DNA from: Saccopteryx bilineata
Lineage: Eukaryota > Chordata > Mammalia > Chiroptera > Emballonuridae
Length of the DNA stretch: 64,000 bases
Assembly (NCBI RefSeq): GCF_036850765.1
Contig: NC_089495.1
Span: 67,990,410-68,054,409, forward strand
Direction: 5' to 3'
Shown: positions 24,936 through 36,655 of the stretch, in pieces
Layout of the letters: every line of letters starts with the position of its first letter
How positions within the stretch are numbered: position 1 is the first letter of the stretch
The notes under the pieces: model-generated
Databases searched by the model: none
The model's input: only the letters and a program-made list of their open reading frames with translations
What the model was told of the DNA's origin: nothing
Position numbers and translations under genes: made by a program

Positions 24936-25103
24936 TTTAAAGATTTTATTTATTTATTTTAGGGAAGACAAAGAGAGAGAAGAGGGTAGAAATAGGAAGC
25001 CTCAACTGTCATACCTACCTTGATCAAGCAAGCACAGGGTTTCAAAATGATGACCTCAGCATTCCAGGTAGATGTTTTATCCACTGTGCCATCACAGGTC
25101 AGA
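24936..25103 (-). mobile_element. tRNA-derived SINE, short type
   Basis: The minus-strand head starts with the complement of catcacaggtc and the T-rich tail is at the left. The flanking duplication acagaaaagtgatttt at 24920-24935 recurs at 25104-25119 with one change. It is the same type as the copy at 6911-7112. Confidence 0.8.
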
Positions 25104-25119
25104 ACAGAAAAGTAATTTT

Positions 25120-25594
25120 GATGGCATTTCCTCAGAACTTTATGTGAACTTCACAGTTCACATCAAAAGATTAACAAAGAAAAATGGATTGGGTAATAGA
25201 AATGATTATAACGTTTTCTCACTGAAATCTGGAAAAAGTTGCATATACAATGCATTATTATCAGAAGCTATAAAGTCAGTGTTTTAATTTGTCATCATTT
25301 GACAATTATTTTTTAAAACAAGCTTTGATCCACTTTTTGAAATAATACAACATACAGTTTCAACTGTGATGAAAAGGACTAAATGTGCTCTGCTTCCTCT
25401 CCCTTAAGTAATGAAGAAAATTATGACTACTTTTTTGGAAGTGATTAAGAAAACCAAATGAGTCATAAATGCTGGAAGTTAAGCAGAGCTGAAATGGTAA
25501 ATTATTTCAGAGTAGATGTTTAAAAAAAATGAAATCAGTATTTGAGAGGAAAGAATGGGTATTAGAGAACTGAAATAATCTTTTCAGTGACCTT
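25120..25594. other. AT-rich sequence, nothing recognised
   Basis: No ORF or repeat recognised. Confidence 0.4.
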
Positions 25595-25609
25595 CCTTAC
25601 AGTCCACTT

Positions 25610-25938
25610 TTTTATTTTTTTATTTTATTTTATTTTTTATGACAGAGACAGAGAGAGGGACAGATAAGGACAGACAGACAGGAAGGGAGAGAGATGAGAA
25701 GCATCAATTCTTCATTGCGACATCTTAGTAGTTCATTGATTGCTTTTTCATATGTGCATGACTGCGGGGGCTACAGCAGACTGAGTGACCACTGCTCAAG
25801 CCAGCAAACTTGGGCTCAAACTGGTGAACCTTGCTCAAACCAGATAAACCAGCGCTCAAACTGGCGATCTTGGGGTCTCGAACCTGGACCCTCCACATCC
25901 CAGTCCGACTTTCTATCCAAAGCACCACTGCCTGTGGA
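25610..25938 (-). mobile_element. SINE B
   Basis: The T-rich tail is at 25610-25638, then gacagagacagagagaggga, then a body with head complement near 25915-25938. The target duplication cttacagtccactt at 25596-25609 recurs at 25939-25952 with one change. ORFs inside are SINE-derived. Confidence 0.92.
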
Positions 25939-25952
25939 CTTAAAGTCCACTT

Positions 25953-26577
25953 GTGATAAACACAACTTGCCAAACCAGTGACTGTATGAAAACAGTTGCT
26001 TTGAGTAGAGGCATTTTAATAGTCCCAATTACTGTAAACTAGTCTAACTACTGAAAATATTTTTGCAAGCAGATATTCTGCGATGATAATAACCACAACA
26101 ATATAATCAACATCTACTACTTGCTGACACTTAACCTTCAGTGAAATACTTCCCATAAATAAGATAGGAGCATTAAAAATAATATCCCTGATTTGTGTAT
26201 CAACAATTAGAAATATAAAGGTTCTATATAAGTTGGCCATAATTTTACCAATTGAATATTTTCTAGAGACAAAATTTAATTTTGTTTCCTTTTCCCCAAA
26301 AACTCAAACTTGTCTACAGCAAGTAGACAATAATTAAGATAAATGTATTTTTTGTTTGCTTCTTTGAGGTAGCATATGGTCAATAAATAATGCGTAACTA
26401 AAATATCAAATTTTATTAATTTTGAATATTTGATTAGGAGTAATGCAGTGTCACCTAACTCACCTACCCAAACAATCTTTAGTAGAGAGTTCATAAACAG
26501 GTACTTAAAAGAAAATTTATAATTTGTTCACTCATTGAAAAAAAAAAAAAGAAAGCAACACATTTATGATTACCTAC
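25953..26577. other. AT-rich sequence, nothing recognised
   Basis: Small minus-strand frames here have no recognisable features. Confidence 0.4.
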
Positions 26578-27080
26578 TGTGGCAGGTAGAATAATAAGTC
26601 CCAAATATATTCTGGTCCTATTTCTCAATACATGTAAATTTGTAAATTACCTGGCAATGGAGAATTAAGTTTACAGGTGAAATTAAGGTTGCTAACTAGT
26701 ATAAGTTGTGATAGGATTATCCATCTGGGTGTAATATGATCACAAGTGTCCTTAATAGTGGAAGTGTGGCAAAAGAGAAAGCACCAGAAATGGCATTGTT
26801 ATGAAAACTTAATTCAATGTTGCTGGCTTTGTGGATGAAGAAATAGGGCTGTGAACCAAAAATTGTGGGTAGCCTTTTGAAGCTTTAAATATCTAGGAAA
26901 TGGAGTCTCTCTAGAGCCTTCAGAAGAAATGTAGCTTTGTTTGTTGACATCTGGTTTTAACTTGAAGACCCATTTTTGGACTTTTGACCTCCAAAATTAT
27001 AAGGCATTAAATTTGTTTTATCTTAAGCCACTATTAATTCTTAAAATAGCAGATGTAAGAAAATATTACACCTGCTATTG
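26578..27080 (+). mobile_element. MLT1-like (MaLR) LTR
   Basis: The order and wording match MLT1 LTRs: a gattatccatctgggtgtaa segment near 26717, cacaagtgtccttaatagtg, gttgctggctttgtggatga, and near the end gacttttgacctccaaaatt. It is an ancient mammalian repeat, diverged, with approximate ends. Confidence 0.8.
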
Positions 27081-27574
27081 GGGAGGCAATACTTCTACCC
27101 ATCTTATATTTTCAACTTCTACTTGAACTAAAAGACAGATTAATGAGACAAACTGTTTATTAATACATGTAGTCCACATCATTTAAGAGAAACTCAAGCA
27201 AAAGTAATTCAAAGTGGGGGTTTATGACTCTGGTTATATACGTCTTCAACAAAGAACAGTTAATTTGAGGAGAAATTATAGAACATAGATTTTATTTAAA
27301 AAGTACAATGAAAATGATCAAATGATTTAAGAGGAGTGATGTTACCAAATATGAACATTTTTAGATGATTTCCTGAAGATGAGCAATCCTGAATTGGGAA
27401 AAAACAATTTTGGAGAAAAATATGCTGACTTTGATTAGCTTAACTGCAGCTAAATGGAGATGGTTAAATGGAAAGGAGACAGGGTTAGAAGAACTGCTCA
27501 TGGAATGGATGGGGGATGTGGAAATGGAAAATTATGCATAACTGTTAGGTTTTAAATTTAAAACTAGACAGATG

Positions 27575-27611
27575 TCTCTTCCACTTTAATATATAATTAA
27601 AGTGGAAGAGA
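27575..27611. repeat. Perfect 16-bp inverted repeat with 5-nt loop
   Basis: Arm tctcttccactttaat at 27575-27590 and its exact complement attaaagtggaagaga at 27596-27611 are separated by atata. It could form a hairpin or cruciform. No element boundary was recognised around it. Confidence 0.9.
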
Positions 27612-27760
27612 TTTACTAAAGAAAAGTGTTGAGAACAAAACAGAGATTTCCATTTTAATAGATTAACATTTCAAGGACTAGTAAAAATATAGATAAAATA
27701 TTGTTATTTAATAAATAGATATATAAGATATATATACACATATGTTTACACATGCATATA

Positions 27761-27837
27761 CACTGCTCAAAAAAATTAGGGAATATTTCAAAATGAATAT
27801 GAAGCTATAAAATATCCCCTAATTTTTGTGAGCAGTA
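27761..27837 (+). mobile_element. Mariner-type MITE, 77 bp
   Basis: Terminal inverted repeats of about 28 bp: the left begins CACTGCTCAAAAAAATTAGG and the right complement begins TACTGCTCACAAAAATTAGG. Flanking TA dinucleotides lie at 27759-27760 and 27838-27839. The core (tcaaaatgaatatgaagcta) is not palindromic and so gives an orientation. A same-length copy lies in the opposite orientation at 46101-46177. Confidence 0.85.
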
Positions 27838-28704
27838 TATATGTAAATACAAAATCCATGAATGGTTGCCTTTGTGTACAAAATTTAATAAGTAAGGCCA
27901 CTTTATTTTTGGGGATTGTTAAAAGAATAAACTTACTGTTCCAATGTTGCTGATATTGAGTAATAATACATTTTTATCAGTAAAAATTATTGAAGTAATG
28001 CTTAAAGAGCTGTTGTCATAATGTTAATAAATAAAATAAATTATATATGGGCGAATTGTATACAACTCTAAGCAAAGTCTAATTTTACATTTATTGCTAC
28101 AAAATTATAAGCCAACAGCTCTTAGAATCAGTTAAACATAAACAAACAACATTGATATTATAGGAAGGTTTCTTTTTCCCTTTTTAAAATAAATTATATT
28201 ATAAATTATTATATATTACACATATACACTTTTTAGATGTAAAGACAAATAAAAAAGTGAATTTAAATTAAATTATATAATAACTGGTATGTAAATATTA
28301 ATTAATGTTTCTTTTTCTATCCAAACAAACACTAATCATTAAGTGTTTTGAGTTCTCAGAAGCATTTGTAAACTGTCAAGTTTTCTGCTATTGGCATGTG
28401 GCATATGGTGTTAATCAAATTTTGTCAAGACTAAATTAAAGATTTTTATAGCTTATGATTATAATTTTACAAGTGTGAAGCATTAGCCCAAAACCTGGGA
28501 GATAATCAGCATAGAATTTATATGTAAAAACCACAGCAATGGATAAAATGACTCAGAAAATTTAGAGAAAAAAAGAAAAAGAAAAACTTAGTGCTGGATC
28601 TTGAGAAGTGTCATGGTAAGACGTTAGAAAAAATACAAGGGAAAATTGAGGTAGGAAGACAACCCCAACAATCTAAGGTGATTTAACCCAAGATAAAATC
28701 ATGA

Positions 28705-29035
28705 GAATCATCCTCCCAGAGTGTGGATGTTCTGGGTTCAATTCCCAATCAGGGCACACAGCAGAAGCACCCATCTGCTTTTCCACCCTTCTCCTTTCTT
28801 TTCTCTCTCTTCCTATTCCCCCTCCTCTGCAGCCAAGGCTCCATTGGAGCAAAGTTGGCCCAGGGGCTGAGGACGGCTCCAAGGCCTCTGCCTCAGGTGC
28901 TAGACTGGCTCTGGCCACAATGGAGCAATGCCCCAGATGGGCAGAGCATCGTGGCATGCCTGGTGGATCCCAGTCAGGCACATGAGGGAGTCTGTCTGAC
29001 TGCCTTCCAGCTTCTAACTTTGGGGAAAAAAAATT
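28705..29035 (+). mobile_element. SINE A, 5'-truncated
   Basis: It begins within the tRNA-like head (B-box-like gggttcaattcccaatcagg is present, but the first 30-40 bases are absent) and runs through the body to aaaaaaaattg. Overlapping ORFs on both strands are SINE shadows. Confidence 0.88.
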
Positions 29036-29150
29036 GTTTTCCTTTATTGAAGTATGATTGCCATACAAAAAGCTGTAGTTTTATTATTTGGTATAGTCCA
29101 AGCAAAGGATATTCACAATTTGTTCTGTGTAGCTACAATGGACATGAAGG
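29036..29150 (-). mobile_element. Old L1 3' end, antisense (short)
   Basis: tttattgaagtatgattgcc resembles the complement of old L1 3' ends. It is short, so tentative. Confidence 0.4.
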
Positions 29151-30063
29151 CTGAAGTGGGTACATTTGTGCGGTATTGCTAAATTTGTTGATAGAGGAAA
29201 CAGTTGAAGAAGGAAAGAAGAATTAGAGATAACTCTGAAGTTTTATATTGAGCACTAAGCAGATATGGCTTCTACTTCCCAAAGATTGAAGGAGGTTCAG
29301 AACTGGTAATGGCCAAAGTAGGGAAATAAAAAAAAAAGAAATTGGCCATTTTAATGTAAGAAATAATGCCAAATGCAAAGTAAATGCTCATAAATATTAC
29401 TTTCTCCATTCTATTTTGAAACTTTAGAAATAATACTTTTTCATTCAAAACTGTTACTCATTTGCAATACAACATGTTACTTAATAGTAGATGATGAATA
29501 AGAAAGAAAACTATATATACTATACACCTATTAAATATTTGTTACTAGTAAACATTTTATAAATATATTGTTTAATTTTTAAAACAATTTTAGATTTTAC
29601 TATGCTGCTGTTAAAAGAACTTAAGTAATTCTTCATGATATTCTCCTCTTAAAATATAATGAGTCAATATCACATACAGGTTTTTGGAGTATAATTTTGT
29701 GAATTTTACTTGTCTTTCCAAGCTTCTTTCCCTAGGACATGGTGGTACTCTTCCACATTAATGTCATAGTGTGATTACTTTGACAAAGAGACATGACTGT
29801 AACTGTAAATTAGCTGTGGAGAAAGGAGTTTGGTGCTAAGATAATCATAAGTATTGTATAAAGATGGAGCACAATCTTTACAGGAAGTACAGTATCTCTT
29901 ATCTTCTGTTTTATATCTAAAAAAGGTAGAATCTCAATTTAAATATTCTGACATTTTTCTCCTTAGAAATGAATAGGCTGCCAGCTGTAAGTTAAACAAG
30001 CAGATGTCTTGTCACAGACATTTTTCAATTTTCATTAAGTTAATGAGGCATTTAAAAAAACTT
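29151..30063. other. AT-rich sequence, nothing recognised
   Basis: No ORF or repeat recognised. Confidence 0.4.
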
Positions 30064-30065
30064 TA

Positions 30066-30402
30066 CCATATTTTCCCATGTATAAGACACACATTTGTTC
30101 AAAAATTTTGGGGTCTAACAACTGGATGTGTCTTATACAGTGATTGTAAATCTTTTTACTTGCATTTCCTGCTTTTTTGCACTTGTTTTTGCGCTCATTG
30201 TTGAAGACTGATTCATCATCAGACACAGGTGAGGACAAGTTAATGGATGGGAGTTTTGATAGTGATGAGGAGTTGTATGAATTTTATGATGAATAAAACC
30301 TGAGTTCAATAACCTTATGTAATGCATTATTTTTCAAATTTTGGACCCCAAAATTAAGGTGCATCTTATACAAAGGAGTGTCTTATACATGGGGAAATAT
30401 GG
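30066..30402 (+). mobile_element. TA-target DNA transposon, pogo/Tigger-like, 337 bp
   Basis: The ends are inverted repeats: the left reads CCATATTTTCCCATGTATAA and the right complement reads CCATATTTCCCCATGTATAA. TA flanks both sides (30064-30065, 30403-30404). A plus-strand frame near 30205-30296 encodes an acidic stretch (DTGEDKLMDGSFDSDEELY) ending at TAA. This is the kind of acidic C-terminus seen in pogo-like transposases. It is probably an internally deleted derivative of a coding element. Confidence 0.75.
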
Positions 30403-30404
30403 TA

Positions 30405-31356
30405 TATAGAGATTTTTTAAATGGTCAGCATAATGTGAAAATTTGGTTGACCTAAATATACTTTTAAAGTAAAATAAAATGCTAACTTTGAGACATTCCC
30501 CATATTGGAATATAAGGCTATAGCATCATAAAGGACACACTTGATTTGCAATTAAAATGAGATTTCTTTGAATGTAATTATTTTGTTTTTGATTTTACTA
30601 CTTCACATGAGTATATTTTTATTACTGACAATGTGTTTATGTATTTTGTTTAGTTTTACATTTTTACAGAATTAATCACATCATTTAATCTTTTTTTTAA
30701 CAATTCATACATTTGATTAAAATGACATTGTTCACAAATATAACTAGCAGTAATCACAAATGCAATACTAGTAAACCTTGGCATTGTTTTTTAAAATAAA
30801 ATTCTAATGTCATTTAATTTTTCTAATATTTTAATTGTGCTTAAAGCATAATTAATTATGAAGACAAAATTAAAAAGTTAATAAAATTTATATCATAATA
30901 TATTTTTTAAATCAGGTTTTACCTGAATTTAAGATACAGAATTTTACAAACATGTTTTAAACTCTAAGACTACTGAGAAACATTTCCTATGATTGGACAT
31001 TTAATAAGAACTACATAATTTTATTGATAGTACATATATATGTATTTATGTATGGTATATGTGCAAGTGTGTTTGTGTATATATAGATTTACTAATCACT
31101 CTGACATATTGGTGGAATAAGATTTTCATCTAAAAACTTTAGCTTTTTATTGTGCTTTTTATTCTCATTAATTGTTTTATTCCAATCAGTAGACTTTCTA
31201 GAGTTTGGTTTTCATGGTTTAAGAAAGTAACTTGAGGGTAATGTAAGAGAGTTACTGACATTTAATATTCCACAGTTAAGAATCTGGATAATATATATAT
31301 CATATATATATCAGACAGTTCCTCCCCACCACCACACTCTCTCACTAAGTCATTTT
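30405..31356. other. AT-rich sequence, nothing recognised
   Basis: A short (AT)n lies near 31288-31312; nothing else was recognised. Confidence 0.4.
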
Positions 31357-31371
31357 AAAAAGAGAAAAATT

Positions 31372-31709
31372 AGGCCCTGGCCGATTGGCTCAGTGGTAGA
31401 GTGTCAGCTTGGCATGTAGGAGTCCCGGGTTCATTTCCAACCAGGGCACACAGGAGAAGCGCCCATCTGCTTCTCCACCTCTCCCCCTCTCCCTCCTCTC
31501 TGTCCCTGTTTTCCCCTCCTGCAGCCAAGGCTCCATTGGAGCAAAGTTCCCCGGCTCTAAGGATGGCTCTGTGGCCTCTGCCTCAGGCACTAGAATGGCT
31601 CTGGTTGTAACAGAGCATCCCCCCCTGGTGGGCATGCCAGGTGGATCCCAGTCGGGCACATGCGGAAATCTGTCTGACTGCCTCCCCATTTCCAAGTTCA
31701 GAAAAATAC
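31372..31709 (+). mobile_element. SINE A
   Basis: The head ggccctggccgattggctca is followed by a full body and a gaaaaataca end. It is bounded by the 15-bp perfect duplication AAAAAGAGAAAAATT at 31357-31371 and 31710-31724. A short internal deletion removes part of the repeated cccctggtgggca block. Confidence 0.95.
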
Positions 31710-31730
31710 AAAAAGAGAAAAATTTTGTCT

Positions 31731-32059
31731 CTTTTTTTTTTAACAAAGACAGAGAGAGTCAGAGAGAGGAATAGATAGGGACAGACAGATAGAAACAGAG
31801 AAAAATGAGAAGCATCAATGATTAGTTCTTTGTTGTGACACCTTAGTTGTTCATTGATTACTTTCTCATATGTACCTTGACTGTGGGGTTACAGCAGATC
31901 GAGTAACCCCTTGATCGGGCCAGCAACCTTGGGTCCAAGCTGGTGAGCTTTGCAAAAACCAGATAAGCCCGTGCTCAAGCTGGCAACACCAGGGTCTCGA
32001 ACCTGGGTCCTCTGCATCCCCGTCCGCAACTCTATCCACTATGCTACCACCTAGTCAGG
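31731..32059 (-). mobile_element. SINE B
   Basis: The T-run at 31731-31741 is the tail and the head complement cctagtcagg lies at 32049-32058. A near-match flank (gaaaaattttgtct and gaaaaaatttgtcc) suggests the target duplication. It begins about 20 bp after the SINE A at 31372-31709. Confidence 0.88.
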
Positions 32060-32225
32060 TGAAAAAATTTGTCCTAATGAGAAAAAAGTCAGGTAGCCTG
32101 TCAGAACAGATTAATGTTGCAATAGGTCTTCAAAAGAGACATATTTTTAGTTCCCTTTCTCCAAACTCAGCTCCTAAAATTTAGGCAATACAAATTAAAG
32201 CCCTCAGAAATCTGGTCAATGAGGA

Positions 32226-32690
32226 GTTTTTGTTTGTTTCTTTGTTTGTTTTTATTAATAAATTTTTATTATAATGGGGTGACATCAATAAATCAGGGTA
32301 CATATATTCAAAGAAAACATTTCCAGGTTATCTTGTCATTTAGTTCTGTTGCATATCCATCACCCAAAGAGAGATCGTCCTCCGTCATCCTCTATCCAGT
32401 TTTCTTTGTACCCCTCCCCCCTCCCCCTCTCCCTCTTTCCCTCCCACCACCCCCCGTAACCACCCCACTCCTGTCCATGTCTCTTAGTCTCGTTTTTATG
32501 TCCCATCAATGTATGGAATCCTGCAGTTCTTGTTTTTTTCTGATTCACTTATTTCACTCTGCATACTGTTATCAAGAATCCACCATTCTACTGTAAGTGA
32601 TCTGATGTCATCATTTCTTCTAGCTGAATAGTATACCATGGTGTATATGTGCCCCATCTTCTTTATCCAGTCTTCTATTTTTTTACAGTG
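32226..32690 (-). mobile_element. L1 3' end, antisense
   Basis: From the T-rich tail (32226-32254) it reads the complement of the L1 3' UTR including the C-rich (complement G-rich) tract at 32407-32465. It then reads the ORF2 C-terminus, whose encoded EDWIKKMGHIYTM segment ends near 32690. It abuts a 320-bp unidentified segment and then plus-strand L1, so it may be the 3' part of a 5'-inverted insertion. Confidence 0.9.
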
Positions 32691-33009
32691 ATTAAAAGCC
32701 TTTAAGCAAACTCTTGTCCAATACAGCAAGAATCCATAAAAGAGTAGTGTCCTTAACATGTTCACCAAGTCCAAATCTGGCCCCATCACCATGCCAAATC
32801 CCTGAAAAATGCAACCCAACCACAATTCAGTCTGTTAGAAGCTGTCACAGGGAGCAGGAGTCCAGAAAATTCCACATCCAGGAAAAGTCCTCATGGCACT
32901 GGAATTGTTGTCACCATTCTATACTTTGCAGCTCATGTCCAAGTCCCAATGACTGCTACTTCTAGCTGGTAATGATTCAGGTAGACTGGAAAAGCCATGA
33001 GAAACCCAA
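32691..33009. other. Unidentified segment between two opposite L1 pieces
   Basis: This moderately GC sequence is unlike its AT-rich surroundings and has no recognised repeat. A plus-strand frame (32714-32965, 83 codons) and a minus-strand frame continuing into the L1 both cross it. It could be L1 ORF1 or 5' UTR sequence upstream of the piece starting at 33010, or captured cellular RNA. Confidence 0.45.
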
Positions 33010-33059
33010 AGAAACCAACACCAAGACACATCATAATTAAAATTAAATGATAAAGAGAA

Positions 33060-33330
33060 AATATTAAAAGCTGCTAGAGAAAAAAAGACTATCACCTACA
33101 AAGGAACCCCCATAAGGATGACTTCTGACTTCTCAACAGAAACACTTGAGGCCAGAAGGGAATGGCAAGAAATATTCAAAGTAATGCAGAATAAGAACCT
33201 ACAACCAAGACTACTTTATCCAGCAAGGCTATCATTTAAAATTGAAGGAGAAATCAAAAGCTTTACAGACAAAAAACCTCAAGGAATTCACTGCAACCAA
33301 ACCAAGGCTGCAAGAAATGCTAAGGGACCT
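33060..33330 (+). pseudogene. L1 ORF1p C-terminal remnant
   Basis: The frame encodes MTSDFSTETLEARREW, then LLYPARLSFKIEGEIKSF, which are conserved C-terminal ORF1p segments (RNA-binding chaperone of the L1 particle). The normal last residues are replaced after the FTDKK stretch by out-of-frame sequence. The N-terminal coiled coil is absent. Confidence 0.8.
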
Positions 33331-33394
33331 GTTGTAAACAGATCAAAGGAAAAAAAGAATATAGCAAAAGAGGAATACAGTTTTAAAGAAAAAA

Positions 33395-34965
33395 ATGGCA
33401 ATAAACAATTACATATCAGTAATAACCTTAAATGTTAATGGATTAAGTGATTCGATCAAGAGACATAGGGTAGCTACGTGGATAAGAAAACAGGACCCAT
33501 ACATATGCTGTCTACAAGAGACACACCTTAAATCAAAAGATGCACACAGACTGAAGATAAAAGGATGGAAAAAAATATTTCACGCAAATGGAAATGAAAA
33601 AAAAGCTGGGGTAGCAATACTTATATCAGACAAAATGGACTTTAAAACAAAGACCATAGTTAGAGGTAAAGAAGGTCACTACATAATGATAAAGGGAGCA
33701 ATCCAAAAGGAAGATATGCACCTAATATAGGAGCACCTAAATATATAAAGCAGACTTTGATGAACTTAAAGGGTAATATCAACAGCAATACTATAATAGT
33801 ATAGGATTTCAATACCCCATTAACATCATTAGATAGATCCTCAAGAAAGAAAATTAACAAAGAAACAGCAGACTTAAAGGACATATTAGATCAACTCGAT
33901 TTAATAGATATCTTCAGAACCTTTCACCCTAAAACAGCAGAGTATACATTCTTTTCAAGTGCTCATGGTACATTCTCTAGAATAGACCACATGTTAGGGC
34001 ACAAAAGCGGTCTCAACAAATTTAAGAAGATTGAAATCATATCGAGCACTTTCTCTGATCACAATGGCATTAAACTAGAAATCAACCACAATAGAAAAAT
34101 TGAAAAACATTCAAACAATTGGAAACTAAATAGCATGTTATTAAATAATGAATGGGTGAACATTGAGATCAAAGAAGAAATTAAAAAATTCCTAGAAACA
34201 AACGATAATGAGCATACATCAACTCAAAATTTATGGGACACAGCAGAAGCAGTCCTGAGAGGGAAGTTTATAGCATTACAGGCATATCTCAAGAAGCTAG
34301 AAAAAGCTCAAATAAACACCTTAACCCTGCATCTAAAAGAACTAGAAAAAGAACAGCAAGTAAAGCCCAGAGCTAGTAGAAAGAAGGAAATAATAAAGAT
34401 CAAGCAGAAATAAATGACATAGAGGCTAAAGAAACAATACAGAGGATCAATGAAACTAGGAGCTGGTTCTTTGAAAAGGTAAACAAGATCGATGAACCTT
34501 TAACGAGACTCATCAAGAAAAAAAGAGGGAGGACTCAAATAAATAAAATTAGAAACGAGAGTGGAGAAATAACAACTGACACAACAGAAATACAAAATAT
34601 TGTAAGAAAATACTATGAAGAACTGTATGCCAAAAAACTAGACAACCTAGATGAAATGGACAAATTCCTTGAATCATATAATCTTCCAAAAATCAATCTG
34701 GAAGAATCAGAAAACCTAAACAGACCAATTACAACAAATGAGATTGAAACAGCTATCAAAAAACTCCCAAAAAAGAAAAGTCCTGGGCCTGATGGCTTCA
34801 CCAGTGAATTCTACCAAATATTCAAAGAACTAACTCCTATCCTTCTCAAGCTATTTCAAAAAATTCAAGAGGAAGGAAGACTTCCAAACTCCTTTTATGA
34901 GGCAAGCATAATTCTGATTTCAAAACCAGGCAAAGACAACACAAAAAAAGAAAAAGAAAATTATG
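33395..34965 (+). pseudogene. L1 ORF2p N-terminal remnant (endonuclease, start of RT)
   Basis: It starts with an ATG-containing frame encoding ITLNVNGL and QETHL (endonuclease asparagine and glutamate motifs). It breaks near 33730 and carries a stop before the DFNTPL motif near 33800. It resumes as [11 protein letters not shown] (33980) and FSDH, then frameshifts near 34410. The segment around 34656-34970 encodes the start of the RT domain ([16 protein letters not shown]). At least three lesions make it non-functional. Confidence 0.88.
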
Positions 34966-35640
34966 TTTGTTTGTTTTTAAACATATATATTTATTCTTCA
35001 ATTAAAGTTGCCTTACAGTATTATATTGGTTTCAGTTGTACAACATTGAGATTAGACATTTGTTTAACTTATGAAGTAATTAACCTGATAAATTTAATAC
35101 CCACCTAACATCATACATATTTATCACAATATTATTAACTATATTCACTATGATGTACTTATAAATCCCTGTGACTATTTGTTAGCTACCAATTTGTGCT
35201 TCTTAACTCCTTCACATTTTTTACCTATTCCCTCAATCCCACCTTCCACCTGGCAATAATTAAAATGTTCTCCATATCCTTGATTCTGTTTCTGTTTTGT
35301 TTGTTCATTTGTTTTGTTTTTTGATTTTGCATATAAGCAAAATTAGATGGCATTTGTCTTTCTCTTTCTGACTTATTTCATTTAGCACAATACCTTCTAA
35401 GTCCATCCATATTATTGCAAATGGCAAGGTTTCTGTTTTACTTTTAATGGCTGAGTCATATATCATTGTATATATGCTCCATTTCTTTATCCATTCATCT
35501 ATTGATAAAAATTTAGATTACTTACATATCTTGGCAATTATAAATAATGCTGCAATGAACATATGAATGTATATATCTTTTTAAATTACTGTTTTGGGTT
35601 TCTCTGAGAAAAATGCCCAACTGAATCATTATAATAAATA
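34966..35640 (-). mobile_element. Old L1 3' end, antisense
   Basis: After a T-rich start, it reads as the complement of an older L1 3' UTR and ORF2 end (for example atggctgagtcatatatcat near 35448). It joins directly to the truncated sense L1 at 34965. Confidence 0.75.
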
Positions 35641-36244
35641 GGTGTAGATATTAAAAACAAGATTTCCCAGTGTTAATTTTTTTTTTCTGAAAACTATCAT
35701 TAGAACAATATATGTTATAAGTATACTAACAACAAATCTGTAAACATAATTGAAGGCCTCAATTACTCATATAGATTCTTTACATATTTTCTGAGTATGG
35801 TGTTAGCAATAAAATCTAAGGTTTCTGTTCTAATTAAATAAATATAAAGAACATATATCAAAATTGTATTTATCTCTGTAGGTAACTATCTGTAAGTTGA
35901 AGAAGAACAATTATCTTTTAGTATATGGTTCAATGATATGCTACTATTAAATTCTTAAATCATGTGTCAGAAAAATATTTCCATTGCTTATGATAAAAAA
36001 TGTAACTACAATGAAATATTATCATACATGATTCATGTATTTATTAAATTCATGATTTTCTTTTGAAAAAATCTCCAGTCTCCTAATTTTCAAATGTAGA
36101 CTTTATTTGCATATTGTTTAACACATAAAGAACTTTTCACTATTATATTGATGTTTTAGCTTTTTTAATAAATATTTTGTGAATTTCTCCTATCTCATTA
36201 TGAAGTTTGAAACATTTCCACGTATTGGTTTCATGTGTTAATAA
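35641..36244. other. AT-rich sequence, nothing recognised
   Basis: No ORF or repeat recognised. Confidence 0.4.
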
Positions 36245-36254
36245 AAAGTATTTG

Positions 36255-36645
36255 GCCTTGGCCAGTTGGCTCAGTGGTAGAGCGTCAGCCTGGCGTGCGG
36301 GGGACCCGGGTTCGATTCCTGGCCAGGGCACATAGGAGAACCGCCCATTTGCTTCTCCACCCCCCCTCCTTCCTCTCTGTCTCTCTCTTCCCCTCCCGCA
36401 GCAAAGGCTCCATTGGAGCAAAGATGGCCTGGAGCAAAGATGGCCCAGGCACTGGGGATGGCTCCTTGGCCTCTGCCCCAGGCACTAGAGTGGCTCTGGT
36501 CACTGCAGAGTGACGCCCCAGAGGGGCAGAACATCGCCCCTGGTGGGCATGCCGGGTGGATCCCGGTTGGCGCATGCGGGAGTCTGTCTGACTGTCTCTC
36601 CCCGTTTCCAGCTTCAGAAACACACACACACACACACACACACAC
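36255..36645 (+). mobile_element. SINE A, young, with (CA)n tail
   Basis: Full head with intact B-box GGTTCGATTCC. It is bounded by AAAGTATTTG at 36245-36254 and 36646-36655. The tail is (CA)n at 36620-36645 instead of poly(A). The body contains a small tandem duplication of ggagcaaagatggcc near 36414-36446. Several overlapping ORFs are SINE-derived. Confidence 0.95.
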
Positions 36646-36655
36646 AAAGTATTTG

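Larger units (their letters stand above)
27081..28700. other. AT-rich sequence containing an inverted repeat and a MITE
   Basis: Apart from the inverted repeat at 27575-27611 and the MITE at 27761-27837, I see no gene or repeat. Confidence 0.4.
33010..34965 (+). mobile_element. L1 internal piece, sense (ORF1 end through ORF2 start)
   Basis: It runs from the ORF1 C-terminal region into ORF2 endonuclease and the start of reverse transcriptase, then stops abruptly at aaagaaaatta near 34965. Its left neighbour is a minus-strand L1 3' end. In twin priming the order expected on this strand is 3' segment reversed, then 5' segment forward, which is what is seen. Confidence 0.85.

Noticed and set aside
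32241..34979. 14-bp repeat tttgtttgttttta at 32241 and 34966 as the target duplication of the inverted L1
   Set aside because: The sequence is low complexity and the left copy lies inside the A-rich tail of the L1, so the match is not convincing.
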